NCBI GenBank assembly: GCA_034190875.2
Contig: CM067344.1
Coordinates: 13,998,801-14,062,800 of the forward strand
Length of the DNA: 64,000 nucleotides
From: Urechis unicinctus
Taxonomy: Eukaryota > Annelida > Polychaeta > Xenopneusta > Urechidae
Direction: 5' to 3'
In this document: positions 48,825 to 62,600 of the stretch, piece by piece
Numbering within the stretch: the stretch's first letter is position 1
Layout of the letters: each line of letters opens with the position of its first letter
Notes under the pieces: model-generated
What the model was told of the DNA's origin: nothing
Database searches by the model: none
What the model saw: the letters and a program-made list of their open reading frames with translations, nothing else
Translations under genes and position numbers: made by a program

Positions 48825-50600
48825 CTTTCCCCTTTCACAGTTGGTTTGTTTCATTCATATGGAAAATTTTACTGTTTTATGATTAATTGTATTTGTTTTT
48901 TTCATTACTTATGTATGTTTTATCAGGAAAAATTACATTTCTTCGATATATTTGAACACTTATATTTATGAATTGGTAATATTACAGGCTTGATCCAGTA
49001 TATTTTGTATCTTGGGTTTCCTGGCTTGCTAAGATCTTTCCATCTTGTGTATGTGTTCATCGAGGCAAGAATTAATCTTGTGTTCTCAATTATAAAGACG
49101 TTGTTGGGTTACAAGTGTTATATACACCTCTCCGTTGGCATCTTGTGACTCTGTTTGAATTTACCCCACATAAATGCCTACCTTGGGAGATGTGAGTCTG
49201 GAAAAAAAATCTGTCTTCGTTCATTTGGCGTCTTCATCTCCTGGTGTTTTGATTTGTTGAGCTTCATAATCCAGGTTAAATTACTGCTGGAATATATGTA
49301 AACTGCTGTAAATTGAATAATACGAATGATGTGGTACCTACCTGATTTAAATGTATTGTTTGGATGTGTGGTGTTACTATCTGAGCATTGATTGCTTTCG
49401 TTTCACAAAGCTTTTTCCTCTATCAATTTTTCCTTGTTTTTCAACCAAATTGATATTCCCCCTTTTTATAAATGTTTTCTTGCAATTTAATAAGTTCCTC
49501 CAGTTTATTGAGATCGATATCCCTACATTTAAAATAACCACAAACACTGTGTGGTTCTAGTGCTATCAAATGTGGTTGGGATAAAAGGTTGGTTAACTGC
49601 TACTTAAACTTCATGTGCTTATCAGGGTACAGACATATTGTCACACACAATGAACAACAGATGCTCCCTCACCAAGTTGTGTTAATATATTAGGTTTATT
49701 GTATCTAAATGCCTGTATAATATACATTGTAAAGGTTATCCATGTCCTTAACGGAAATTTAATATTGCCTTAATGTACTGTAATGATATGATTAATTATG
49801 TCTGGAAATTCAGATTAGCTTTTTTGGACCCGTTAACTGTGTGCTCTTATAAACTGTACTTAAGTAAAAAAAAAAACCGCCTAAGTCAACGAAAGCATCT
49901 GACCCACAACAGGCATATATGATACTCATCAATTTTGTTCGCTGGTGTTTGATGACAGCAGACTCACTGACACCACAAATAATACAGAGATCCTTGTGTT
50001 GCTATACCCTTAACATTTGATCTGTCTTCACAAATTATTTCCTTAGGGGGAATTGTGGACTTCGGTCAAATTGTTACAAATGATTGATAAACTTTTTGCT
50101 GCAAAGCATGCACGTCAGAACATTTATATTCCTAATGATCTGAACAAGTGGAAGACGTTGAAAGATATCATCAGTGGTGACTAACATTAAAACAGCAGCT
50201 AATAGATTGTTGTCATTTACAATGCTGATATGATATCTATAAATCATCTTGTTAAACAAAAGGCAGTATACCTGCGACTTATTATTCTGCGTCCGATTAT
50301 ATGAGAAAAATTTGAATTACTTGTCATTTTATCAAAGAAATATTCTTCGCTGTATCGAAAATAAGAGTGCCCCCTCAAAAACAATGCTTTTAGTCCGGGT
50401 ATTAAAGGGTTAAAAGCTGTTGCGCGAAGGGCCCGAATGCGGGCGCCGTGTGCGCAGGTTATAACATGACGTCACCCATACCTCGAGTACTACTGCAGAC
50501 AACTACGGCGTGTTAAGGGGTTGGCCATAATATCTTCAATTTTACCATGTAGTCAGTGGTCAACAACCGAAATGCTATATTATATTATTCGTCTTGTACA
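48825..50600. other. Intergenic spacer and SPEN promoter region
   Basis: AT-rich until about 50400, then a GC/CpG-rich patch (50415-50530) immediately upstream of the SPEN start codon, likely its promoter. No gene was recognised in the AT-rich part. Confidence 0.4.
50467..50474. promoter_or_regulatory. CRE-like palindrome TGACGTCA upstream of SPEN
   Basis: Perfect CREB/ATF consensus 127 bp upstream of the SPEN start codon, inside the CpG-rich patch. Function inferred. Confidence 0.35.
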
Positions 50601-53600
50601 ATGGTTAGAGAAACTCGATATCTTTGGGTAGGAAATCTACCGGAGAAAGTTGCAGAAGAGCGGATTTCAGTGCAGTTCGCGCGGTAAGTCGTCAACGGAC
50701 ACATTCTCCCATTCAGTTCATCCACTCTAACGCTGCGATGGTGGCCAACCGCAAATATAGCTGACGCTGGTCGGTCCATTTCTATATCATAAGCTGCAGG
50801 TAGTGACATGTAGAAAGGCTTGTGTTGATTAATAAAGCTGTCTTTAGAATCAAATTTAAACATCCCGATCACATTTTCCGCTGTCGCCTAGCTATTTATT
50901 CACGACGCTTGATATGGGATGGGAATATTTACCACCGATTTTATGCGATTGGGTCTAGGTCATCGGGCAAAGGCTCGCTGGATTGGCCGAGCACACTTGG
51001 CTTGCGAACTGAGGTTGTCCAGTTGGGTTGCGTGGGCCTTGCAAATCAAGCGGTTAACGATGTCTAACATTTGAAAAAGCACATCGCTCAGATGTGGAAT
51101 TTCACTGTTACTCCATTGGTAGCGGCTTGAATATAATTCGCCATCCGCTGCTGTATTTAAAGACTTATCAAACGCTGGTTAAAGAACGATATTGCAGTGT
51201 AATACATTAATCTAATAACTATGCATTAGGATATTTAACTCGTTTTTGAAACTAGACAATCCCAAGTGTGAAGCATGTGAACACTGACTGGGGTTTGGGT
51301 TTCAGTATTTGAGCCTGCTAGCTAGTATTGATCCCGTTGCTCTTGTACACATTGCTGCTTTAAGCTTTTCCCCTGTGCAATGGAAGGCAAGCTGAATGCA
51401 GCTGCTTTGAAGTCTAAGGGCAAGCAAGGGTCCTGATTGTTTCCCACTATGCCCGTCCACTGATGTGACGTCAATGGTGACATTTATCGTGGGGTCTTTT
51501 AGTGGCACAGGCGTGGTCTCAATTAAGCACTGCTTGAGGTCCTTTGTAATAATAACCTAGTGCTACTGTGCTGGGAGATGTAATTTAAGTACCCTACATC
51601 ATTCTCCTTTTATAATGGAGAGATCAGTCTGATACTACATATCATTGCATCCTATTTACTACCACTCCCTTGGTCATACAAATTAACACCAGGAGTCAAG
51701 CTCCCAACATGTAATGGGTATTTAAGTGTTAAGCGTTTCAGGCTCTGTGAAGGCTTGTGTGTTTATTTTAAATATTAAGTTATGTTTACCCTTCTCATCT
51801 TAATGACATAATCTACTGTTTCTTCAACTGTACTTACTGGAGGGGGATACTGTATAATTATTTCTCTTGCATTTTATTGAATGTCTCATTCGTTGGTGTT
51901 TTGTGTTGACAGCCATGGCAAAATTCAGAGTGTCAAGCTGCTTCCCCAAAGTGATAGTGACAAGTTGCATTGTGCTGTGGTGGCTTTCATGGACATAAAA
52001 TCAGCTGCAAAAGCACACAACAGTGAAAATAAGTTAGATGGAGTGCTGCTTCAGACTCAGTACAGTGAACCCACAGCTACAGGCTGTTCTGTTACTGTAT
52101 CAACAAAGCCTGATGTTGCAAAACAACAATTGGCAGCCCCCACACATGTCATCCCAGAGATACCACTGCGGCCCCAAAATGCCTCTGCAAGCAGTATGTC
52201 ATCTCAGCCCAGAGGCAGTGTGGGTCGCTACACCACACGACCCAAGGCAGCTGACTCAGGGTAAGTGTCATCCTCAGCGGTCCTGCTGGCACCAAGGGTG
52301 TGTTTCACATTTTGTGGTCAGCAGCCTGCCATTTAGCCTCTCTCTTCCCAACTTCTCTGGAGTATATCTATTTTCACAGCTTCCATGTCGTCTTCTCTGT
52401 GGAGTATATGTATCATATGGGTTTTCCAATTTGGGTTTGGTGTATGTCTTTGGTTGAAATCTGTCGTGATCTCACTTTTCTGCATATGGTGTCCTATGTG
52501 GCGTCCCTGTGAAGGGGACTCTGGTTTAAGTTGATGTATAAGCCTGGATACATAAGTATATATGTTCGTCAACATCATCAGAACGGATATATTGTCACTG
52601 TGTATTTCTCCCACGGCTGGAATAAAAGCTTCTTTCAAGCTGCCATTGGAGTACACAAGTGTACTAACGTCAGCTTAGGATAAAGCTGCTTAACCTTTAA
52701 TGAACGGACACAGTACTGCCCCCGGGATTACTCCTTGCTCCAACTGGATAATTCACCTCAATCTATTGGATATGGGCCAACCAGTCTCACTTACTCCTCT
52801 GAAGCAAAGGATTACACCGCCTAATGGATATCCACAATACCATGCCATCAAGTGTGCATTAATGGTTTTGATATTCACGTAGTTAGTTGCAAAACATGTT
52901 TGGTTTTTAACTTTGTTGCATTCAAATAATGCTTTGAATATGCAGAGTGATCACCTATTGATGTACATGTTGAGTGCACTGGTGGTTGGGATGTGTTCAT
53001 GTTGTGTTTTTTTGTCTGTATTTTTTGGGTATGTTACTTCACCTGATGCGCAGAGGATGCTGGAAGCTGTATTTACATGGTGCAGCACCTTTGCAGGAAA
53101 TTTTCCAGCTTGTTGAAGGGCAGCTTTGTGTCTGACTTTGTAAGGCATCATACATGCTGTGGGTGATGTATGCTAACCTATGAGTTATTGACATCCATAC
53201 CAATGCAGATAATGCCATATCCGTCCGCCTTGCTTGTGACCCTCTTGGAACTTGAACTGATAAAGCAACAACAAATGATAACAAGAAAGGACTTAAGGAT
53301 ATTGTGATAAATCCTGTCAGATTGATGGCATTAACTGTAGAGTGGTGTGCTTCATTTGTGCTTTGATATGAGACTCTTAGTGGGAGGGAGGCTTGTATGT
53401 TGACACCGCCGTGTTGCTTTCTATGGGCTGAAGGGGATTCTTTAGCGAGCTCTTCATTTATCTTGATAAAGCTAACATACAATATCCATGACAAACAGTG
53501 GTGTGCCTACACGTGATGATTGATGCGGGTACTGTAACTAACAACGTCCATTTTGTAGAAATGTAACAGCGTGAATCCGTATTGAGCAGATGTCCCATGG

Positions 53601-56600
53601 ATTTGCCAATTCTTAAGTCAAAATAATTTCCATGTGGAAGTGGAAAGTAACTATTCAATATATGAAGGTTGTTGGCGGACAATGAGGGCGTGCGTGGCTG
53701 TGATATATGGAGTAGGGGATGCCTGATTCGTCCATGTAGAACGTAGACCCGTTCATGATATATTGAATGGCATTGTGGGAGGGGAATGTGTCCCAAGCCT
53801 CCACGTGTGTCAGTAACACGTGGGCGCATGGATCTACGAGCGTTATGTAATGTAATCATGGAAACTAGGCTTGTCTTAAATTATGCAAACATGAATATGT
53901 AGCAAGCTGGTATGGTCGTAAACGGAGAACATGTAGAATTAAGTTTGTACTGTTATGGAAACATTGGCTGGGTCGTACTCGAAACATGGACGTTGCGAAG
54001 AGGTACCCTCGTCATGGAAACATTGAGCGGGCGTGGATCTACCGTGAGCAGGTCCGGTCGATGTGTAATCTCGAACCACTTTCCATCGAGAGACTGGATC
54101 GGTGATGAATCCAAAGTGCCTCGACGTCTTGTCCATCGACCGTGGAAACGCGGATGCATCTTAACCTGGGTTGCCATGTTGTGTGGCATATGGGCTTTTA
54201 GTAATGCGCGGCGTCACCTTTTAATTTGCATAGACTAATGGTTTCGATAGAATCTCGTTATGTTGGAGTTAGAACGAGAGCCATTCGATATGTCAGGGCG
54301 TTTTTGGATTTCATTCGCTACTGAAGACGGTGCTAGGTTTCCTCATCCTGTTCATTGAATATGTTGAGCTCACCTTGCCCACAGGTATATCTCGTACCCG
54401 CGGCATTTAAGCTGGCAGGTTCTTAGTTATGTAATAGGATTAATTGAAGAATTGTTTGACACGTGAATGCCTATTGACGTGAATATTACTGTGGGACCCA
54501 GTGGTCTGGTGCGGTAACGCTGGTGTGTTCTGAGTGGCTCTGTACCGTGCTTGCTATCAGCGAGCTACTCCCCCCGTGGCACTCCCTTGTGTTGCGCCTA
54601 TTTACAGTGGTGGCTGTACAGAATCGGCCTCGCCTACGTACAATATTCGTCTGCGTGTTGATAAAGAGTGGTTTGAGTACCTAGAGATGAATGTATGGTC
54701 GCAGTGTGTGGTGCTAGTCGAGGGCGGTTGGCACGTTTTCTGGTGAACCTTGTACCTGCTCCCTGACAGATGGTCGTGCTTATCTTAAGCCGTGGTGTTG
54801 TGGCGTGTAGCTCGGCAGGGGCGGTACTTGAGCACCTGACGTAGCCATCGGGAATAAGACGCAACTTTCCAGAAAGCCAGTCGCATCGCTAATCATCCCA
54901 GCTTAGTGTAATACCTGAGCCGTTCTATTGTGTTGTGCAGCGGGGTCAGGTGCTCATACGAGTTCAGGATGTGCCTGTAAAGCCGCCAGTTATGACTGTT
55001 TTGACAGCGGGAACACAGCTGAATGCATTTTATGTTTAGCTATCATGCATTGCCCACCTGGTCCGTTTATGTAATAACACGCCGTTCTGATCGCCAGTGA
55101 GCGTCAGTTATTTTTCTGGTCACAGTGGGTGGGTTGGCCTTTAAAGCCGATTCTTACCTCTGCGTCTGCTTATTCCGAGAGGAATTTGCACACGGTGTGC
55201 GTGATGAGATTCGTTAGTTCACTTGTCCTAACAGACTTATTTCTCAATCTGTCCATAAACACAATACACAATGACCTACCAGCATGCGAGATTATTGCCA
55301 ATCGGACATGTTAGTACTTGTCTGGTTTCGTCTATAGCGAGTACGTCAGGTACATGAAGAGTTTACTAATACGAGGTGGGGATAGAATACTTGACTTAGT
55401 TGGGATGGTGTTGTTTGGTTACGTCGTGAATGGAGTTCTGTTCATTATAAGCAGCCATCGCCCCCCATGCCATCTGGGGCGTCCGAATGCCTCTCCCGCG
55501 TCCCTGTTTGTAGTCTGTGCAAGCTGGTCTCTGGCGTGGGTTTTGGGTCGCAACATATGGCTCGTGTATGTTTCATATAGCATGCCGCAGGCCCACGACC
55601 TTTAAACTGACTCATAGATAGCTCTGTATGACTATGAGCATAGGCTTGTGTTGTTTAAGTGCCTTGTTCAACGGTCAGCGCTATTGTAATGTAGTTAACG
55701 CACCACAGTTCGCGGTGGCCATGGACGTTCGCGGGGGTGTTTTTCCGCACTCAGCCGTGTCCATGCCTCAAACTGCTGATCATCTTATCAAATATTGCTA
55801 TCCAGACGTTTCCAATGAAGGCTCTGTCTGGTCAGAAACCGGGCTGGATTGCATAGCGTGCTTAATCCTTATAGGTCACCAGAGATGTGAGGTTGATTTG
55901 GCTCATGTCCACATGTATCTGAACTACGCCCTGTTAATCAAAACGAACTGATTGCTGCTGATCGTGTCAGCAATGAATCGTTCAGTATCCTGTTTACTAA
56001 AGCAATCTGTTCGAAAAATTTACATAGTGCTCGAATGGTCATCAATTTTGATAAGAAGTGTTTAGCTGTAGGATTCATACAGAATAATGGGAAGCCTAAA
56101 TGAAAACAAAACTATTGGGGCTGTGATCATTGAGGTAGAATTGGGCTCCACCTGACATTTCTCTACAACCCTGCGCCTTTCTGATCGAGCAACTTCTACC
56201 GGACCAAATGATATATTCCGGGACCCTGCCTACGCCCTTTGTGGGGTTGTCAGTCATTGAACATATGGCTTAACATAGGTCCTGTTCCATTTCCCTGTCA
56301 ACTTCATTTTCGTTCTCCATAATAAGTGTGGTTCTTCGATGATGTATACCACATGTGGGCCAGCCGAATGCCGCCTGTGGTTATAAGCACGGTGTCTGTA
56401 TCCATGCATAGAAGATAGCTGCAGTCTGGCCATTGCTGACACCTGCGGGTGTATCCTGGTATCGTGCCCTACCCCACCCCCCCCCCCACCCCCGTGGGTC
56501 CCGGAGTAAAATAGGTCCACCGTATCCTCCTACATGTCGTAAGATGCGACTAGTAGGGGGTTGCTACTCGCGTTGGTTAGATCCTGGCGGATGAGTAGAG

Positions 56601-59600
56601 TGGTCCTTGCCAGTTAGCTGCAACATACTACTTTGGCCCAGATTTCACCACGAGGCTGGATTGCATTTTCCTATTTTTCGCCATATTTTTTAGTGTATCT
56701 TCATCAAATCGATTCCCCTCTTTTATTTTCTGCCCCATTTAATGATTTAACATAAAAGGCGACTGCTTAATCAAACGGCTTGGTCCAACTGATATGATCA
56801 CCGTTGCAGGCCTATCAGTGTTGGTGTGCCGTTAAACCCATTACTTACTAACGGCTCTCATTGAATGTGTTCCTTTCTGTTACCACGTGCATCATACCCA
56901 GTCACGGAGCCATGACCGCTCGTCAAGGGGTGATGGTCACGTGATTGACGAGGTTGTCCAGCACGAATGTATGGGCCTCTATGTCTGGCGTGTTGCTATA
57001 GTTGTCTGGTGCTTTCATTACAAGGCACAAACAAATCCTGACCCGGTTGGAGTCGATTGTTATTCACTGATATGCGTGTCTTGTCATGTGTGAATCCGCT
57101 TTCGAAAAACGTTTTCAGGTGGCTGGGTTTACGTTGCTTGTTGCGAGTGAATTAGGTTCCCTGTGGACGCGTGCTGGAATGCCTCTCATAGATCGACGTA
57201 ACAATCCTTTGCAATGTCGTACTTCATGCGCATAGAAATGTTCCCTTAGTAAATATGTATGTACATGTGCCAGACGCTCGAATGATGTGAGCCGTGTGGC
57301 TTGTATACGCCTATAGTACACACTCATACCGACACATACGCCGTTAGTACAGACTCATACCGACACATACGCCGTAAGTACACACTCATACCAACACATA
57401 CGCCGTTAGTACAGACTCATACCGACACATACGCCGTAAGTACACACTCATACCAACACATACGCCGTTAGTACAGACTCATACCGACACATACGCCGTA
57501 AGTACACACTCATACCAACACATACGCCGTTAGTACACACTCATACCAACACATACGCCGTTAGTGTACACACATACCAACACATACGCCGTTAGTACAC
57601 ATACCGACGCATACGCCGTTAGTACACTCATACCGACGCATACGCCGTTAGTACACACTCATTTCGACTCAAATGTGTGTCATCAATTTGGACATGAATA
57701 GTGGTGAAATCTTGTACCCTGCTGGATAAATCGGCAGGTGAAGCCATGTCTTACAGAATTCCCCCTGCTCTTTGCGGCTATCGTCCTCCATATATTGGCA
57801 TGGCTAAGCCTCTTACTCTCGGCGACAAGGGAAGGTGAGCTTAGTGCGACGAAGTGAATGGCTTACGTTGAACCACGTGTGGGATGGGGGACAAGTTTAA
57901 AAGCAAACTATTCCAGTCGGGCGAAGTGATGCCTTGTTCGGTCTTTCAAACCGACGCCCCTGAGCGACTTGGCTGAGTGGCCTGCCAGCGTGGCAGCTTG
58001 CCTTTCATGCAGATTGGGGGGATTTATTTAAGGCAGCCCTCCATGTGGTGCGGGATATGCTTGACCAGTTTTCCTCAATATACCCATATTGTGAGTGAGA
58101 TTTTGTGGTATAGCGATTGAACAAAATATATCCCCCCGCAACAGCGCCGAACGGGCGTGTTCGGACAGCACTTGAAAACGGGTCGAAATTGCCTCGTCAA
58201 GGACAGAGGAAGGGCAGACGCTGTGCGAGCGTACGTTGCGGTCTGGCAAGGCCCCACGGCTCTCGGATATACAGACCTTCCAACCCAACCCAGGGCTTAT
58301 TTGTGTGTCGAGTTGAGAGACTCGCTTCCGACGTGCCAGTCCAGAAATCAATAGCCTGCTTCCAGCACAATACCTGGCTGCGTTACCATGGTAACAAGAG
58401 ATGTTTTTGTGGAAAACATGTCAAATCTTCTTGTCAGACGGGGGTGAAAGAAACGAATCCGTCATAGTCGTTTTGGGGGTTGGGGAGGGGTTTATGATTA
58501 ACAAGTAAGACCCCAATTCGCCACGTAGAGCGGTAAGGCCCGTCAGTGTGTGGCTGAGTTTGCTCTGCAGCCCGCATATCAATCTGCTGAGTGTCTCCTT
58601 GCCCCTACGTACGTGATGCTACATGTCGGTGGTGGTTGTCCGGGTGACGCTGACATTCATATACACTGTCACTGCGACAGCTGGTCAAAGAGAAGCCCAT
58701 CGAATCTCCTCTAGGCCATCATAGAAACTTGTCCAATCACTATGATTCTTGCCAACGAGGGGACCTACACATACACAAACAACGAATTGAAGAAACACAT
58801 TGTAACATAATTAGACATTTCCAGGTCTATTATTTTAGTGTGTCGTGCAGCATGGCTGTGAGGGAATGTTGGCAAAAACGAGAGGCGTTCATTTGTTGTG
58901 TTCCCATAGTTAGTTCAATAGCCCTGGGATTGAAAATAATTAGATAACGGATCTTTATATGGTACAGATAAAACCATAGTTAAAGTGCTAGATTTCAAAG
59001 GTTGAATTGAGGAATTATTGGCAAAATGTTAGCTACACACACATACTGTTTATTTTATTTTATTCGCGAGTTGTCAAAATCTTTGCAAGATATTGTTATT
59101 GGTCGTAAAAATAACTGCAAGCTTGAGGGGAGGTTAGTATTACGTGGGGTCAAGGAGCTAGCTGGCGAATTACGATGCCGCTGCCCCAAGTCTCGGCTTG
59201 TTGTGGGCAAGGGTGTGTGCGGACGCAGACTCGGCGGTTGGATATTGAACCGAACCTCTGGTCGTCCATTATGCCGTTCCACAAATAGATCCCGCGCTCT
59301 CGCTGGCGGTGGTGGCGGGGCAGGGGGGGTGGATCGACGCCGGCAGTCTAGGACGGGGTTAAGGGGCGTGGGCGTATTTCACATCGAGGTAGCAGCAGTC
59401 AATAGCGAAGTTGAACGCCGTCCAAACAGCTCGCGTCCTGCTGGCCAACCATCAACATCGTCTGTGGGTGCCCCGAACCCCGCCCAGCTAAACCAAGATG
59501 GCTGCCGGACTCCATGCGTTTGCAAAGATGGTTCCCCTTGCATTATGGCTCCTAAACGTGCCGCGTCAAAATCCATACAGATCCAAGAGACACATTTTAT

Positions 59601-62600
59601 AAGAAAGGAAATGTTTGAGACTTCCCCTTATGAAATAAATATATATTTCAAAACGATCGTTTATTCTAAGATATAGTGAACTTACTATATCTTCGTATGT
59701 TTATATATAATTTAAATTTTTATATATGTTAGTATTCGAATCGTGACTGTGTGAGAGAAATAGTTGGATGCAGTGCTTGGCGAGTGAATAAGACGAATAT
59801 TGATAGTCGTCTTTGTATCCCGAGGACGTCACACTGATCAGCCGGAAAAATCATATACGGTCAATATATACTCCACATAATGGTACTATCCAAAGCAGGT
59901 GCAACGGCGATGTCTACATCTTTGATACAGACATGTCAAGGCTTATTTCCAGCGTTTTATCAGAGACTCATACTCTCCCTTTTTCTCTCTGCCTTTCGAC
60001 TATTGAAATAATCCAACGGAGCTCTCTCGGTACCCACACAAAGCTCCATGGTGCCCGAGTCAATGAACCCCTTGTGAAAATTATACAATGGATAAAGCTC
60101 TTTTCTTTTTTGCTTACATCTCTTGCCTCTAATATAATCCAGCTCGCCAACTGATATTATAATATTCCACATAAAGCTACATGTAGTCCCATGTCGGACG
60201 CTACTACTGCTAGAAACGGAATATTATTTATCCTACAGTTAGTTTGGTTCCGAACCCTTTGTGGCGCAATGGCAACCAAAGCTATGAGAGAATAAAACTG
60301 GCAGCAGCTTGTCTCGGGTGGGGTGAGGTGGCTACAGCTTGGTAAAGTGCCGTGTGCAAAGTTCTGGCGCGTTATGGCGTCGGAGGCTAAGTTTGTCGAT
60401 TGCGTTAACCCTCTGTGCACTGTAGGTGTGAGTCACGGGTTCTGGCAGCTGACGCGTCATTTTGTTTGACTATACGCCCCATCCCCATGCGCTGATGCAT
60501 TGGTCGGTCCTGCTCGAATTTTATTATTCCCTGTTGTTTTCAGACGGGCGGGGTTACTCGTGTTTTGGAAACCGGATAAAAATCTAAACCATGAAAACTT
60601 ATTTATTTCAAGAAAGTGTGAGGCCAAGTTGTGTTCATTGCAGTTAGAATACAGTCTAATTGATTAATATTAGTGGTAAGATTATATAAAGTAGGCCTAT
60701 TGTAAACAGTAAGATATATTAAAATAATCTTAGTCGGTTCTGCGCCTAAACGAGTATCTTTCTTATTTGATGTATTTGTTCTTGTTATAGCAACGCTTTA
60801 AGAACAATTCTTGATGGGGAGAGTGATCGACTGTCAAAAACACGATTAGGGGGAAAATGGAAAGTAACATCAGTGGGTCTGTGAGAAAGCAACTAACGTT
60901 TATGTTTGTTTGTCTGATCGAGCCATGAAGAAAGACATTTTTCATTGTGTACAAAGGTACTCGTGAAATGAGATTCTACACTTTCGACCGGTAGTTTTTA
61001 GGGACGGACTGTTGTTGACTAGCTAGATAAGTCTATGCATATGTAGTTATCTGTTGCACGAGTATCTCGAATCGCGGCTCTATTGCGCCAAACAAATGGT
61101 CTCCCCGTCAACTTTAACCTTTCAGTCAAGGTTAGACGGTCTTAATCTGTTAGTATTTAAAATCGTTTGACAAAACAATTTACGTTATTTTGTTATCTGT
61201 TCCATGAGAGCTAAAAGGTTATTCTGTTGTGCCATGATATGAAGAAGGCATTCATTATCACAGAAAGGATCTGTGTGTTTTTGTGGTTTGGTGTATTCCA
61301 GCTGCTTGTGTAATACATTAGTGTATGATTACTTGGTCACTATCTAGAACATCAAATATAGTTAAGTACCTTATGTGTGTGCCTAGGCCTAAAGTGTTGG
61401 AGAAGAAACGAGAGGTTGTCACGAAGAAAGCGACTGCTGTCTCGGCAGAATCTAGCTCAGTTAATGGCAAACTGGGACTTCTTATCCGAAGGCTTCCGTC
61501 AAGATCAACCGGTAATTAGGCCTTGAAACCACATCCTGTTGCATATTTTAATGAAACAGACTTTGATTTCGAATCTATATGTCTGACTCCCCAATGTCTA
61601 ATGTGTTGTCCAGACTCTAGCATCCGCGATGGTCTCTTCCATGAGTATAAGAAGCATGGCAAGGTGACATCGGTCAGTGTGATAGGCCAGGGGGACGACA
61701 GGCATGCAGTCGTCAGCTTTAAAAAGTATTTATTTTTAAAGTCCTTTTACAATTATTTTCATAAATATTTGTATGCTTTTTAAATAATGGACCTTACCTT
61801 ATAATTGTCCATCTCTTCTTTACCAGGCCAGAAGATGCTTCTAAAGCTTATGAGAACTCGGTGGGGAAAACATTCTTCGGATCACAGATCATCGTGGAGC
61901 CCCACGAAGGATTCGGTGAGCTACTGAATAGCAATGATATCTGAGCACAGGTCATATGAGACATGTATGACTCATGGGAAAAAATGTGAAATTTGAACGG
62001 AACACAATCAGAGCTGTGAAGAGTGTTTGCATCTGGTTCATGATATGGGGGCATAAGGTCAAAGTGTATGATATTGATGCAAGTGTTAGTGAGTTGGGGA
62101 CCACCAAAGAGCAAGTGATGTCCATGTGAAATCAGTTTCGCTGTTGGTGTGTTGTAGAGGTGGACGATATGGAGTTCCAGCCGCCCGAAGCCGAGCTGGA
62201 TGAATACCACCATAAAGCCACGCGCACGCTGTTTGTGGGCAACCTGGAGAAGGAAGTAGACAAGGATAAGCTGAGGCAGATCTTTCACCGATTCGGCTAC
62301 ATCATTGTGAGTCTTCAGTCGTTTTTCGTTCTGTCACATGACTGCTGTTAACTTGTACTTTGGAATCATCTGTTGATAGATTGATAACAAGCTGAGTGTT
62401 ATGCTAACTCTTGTATAGTCGATAATGCAATGAGGTCATAATGACCAGTCGTGCCGAGCTGTGGGTACATTGTTATGTAGGATGGGGCCCTGCTGTACAC
62501 TACACCCACATCAATGTGCCGTGGTTATTGTTGACCCATAGTGCACTTCTATTAGAGTCATCAGGTGTCTGGCTTTGGCTGTTAAATATCAAGTGAAGCT

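Larger units (their letters stand above)
52261..61386 (+). other. SPEN intron 2 (9.1 kb)
   Basis: Bounded by a GTAAGT donor after 52260 and a TGCCTAG acceptor before 61387, with matching phase. It holds a 31/62-bp minisatellite, a SINE-like repeat and a GC-rich stretch near 59.2-59.6 kb with a 216-codon open frame lacking motifs. No conserved exon was recognised. An additional SPEN exon inside cannot be excluded, since two exons of compatible phase could be skipped. Confidence 0.6.

Noticed and set aside
59026-59676. 216-codon plus-strand open frame
   Set aside because: Gly/Arg-rich translation of a GC-rich stretch, with no motif, no splice context and no similarity recognised. It lies inside SPEN intron 2.
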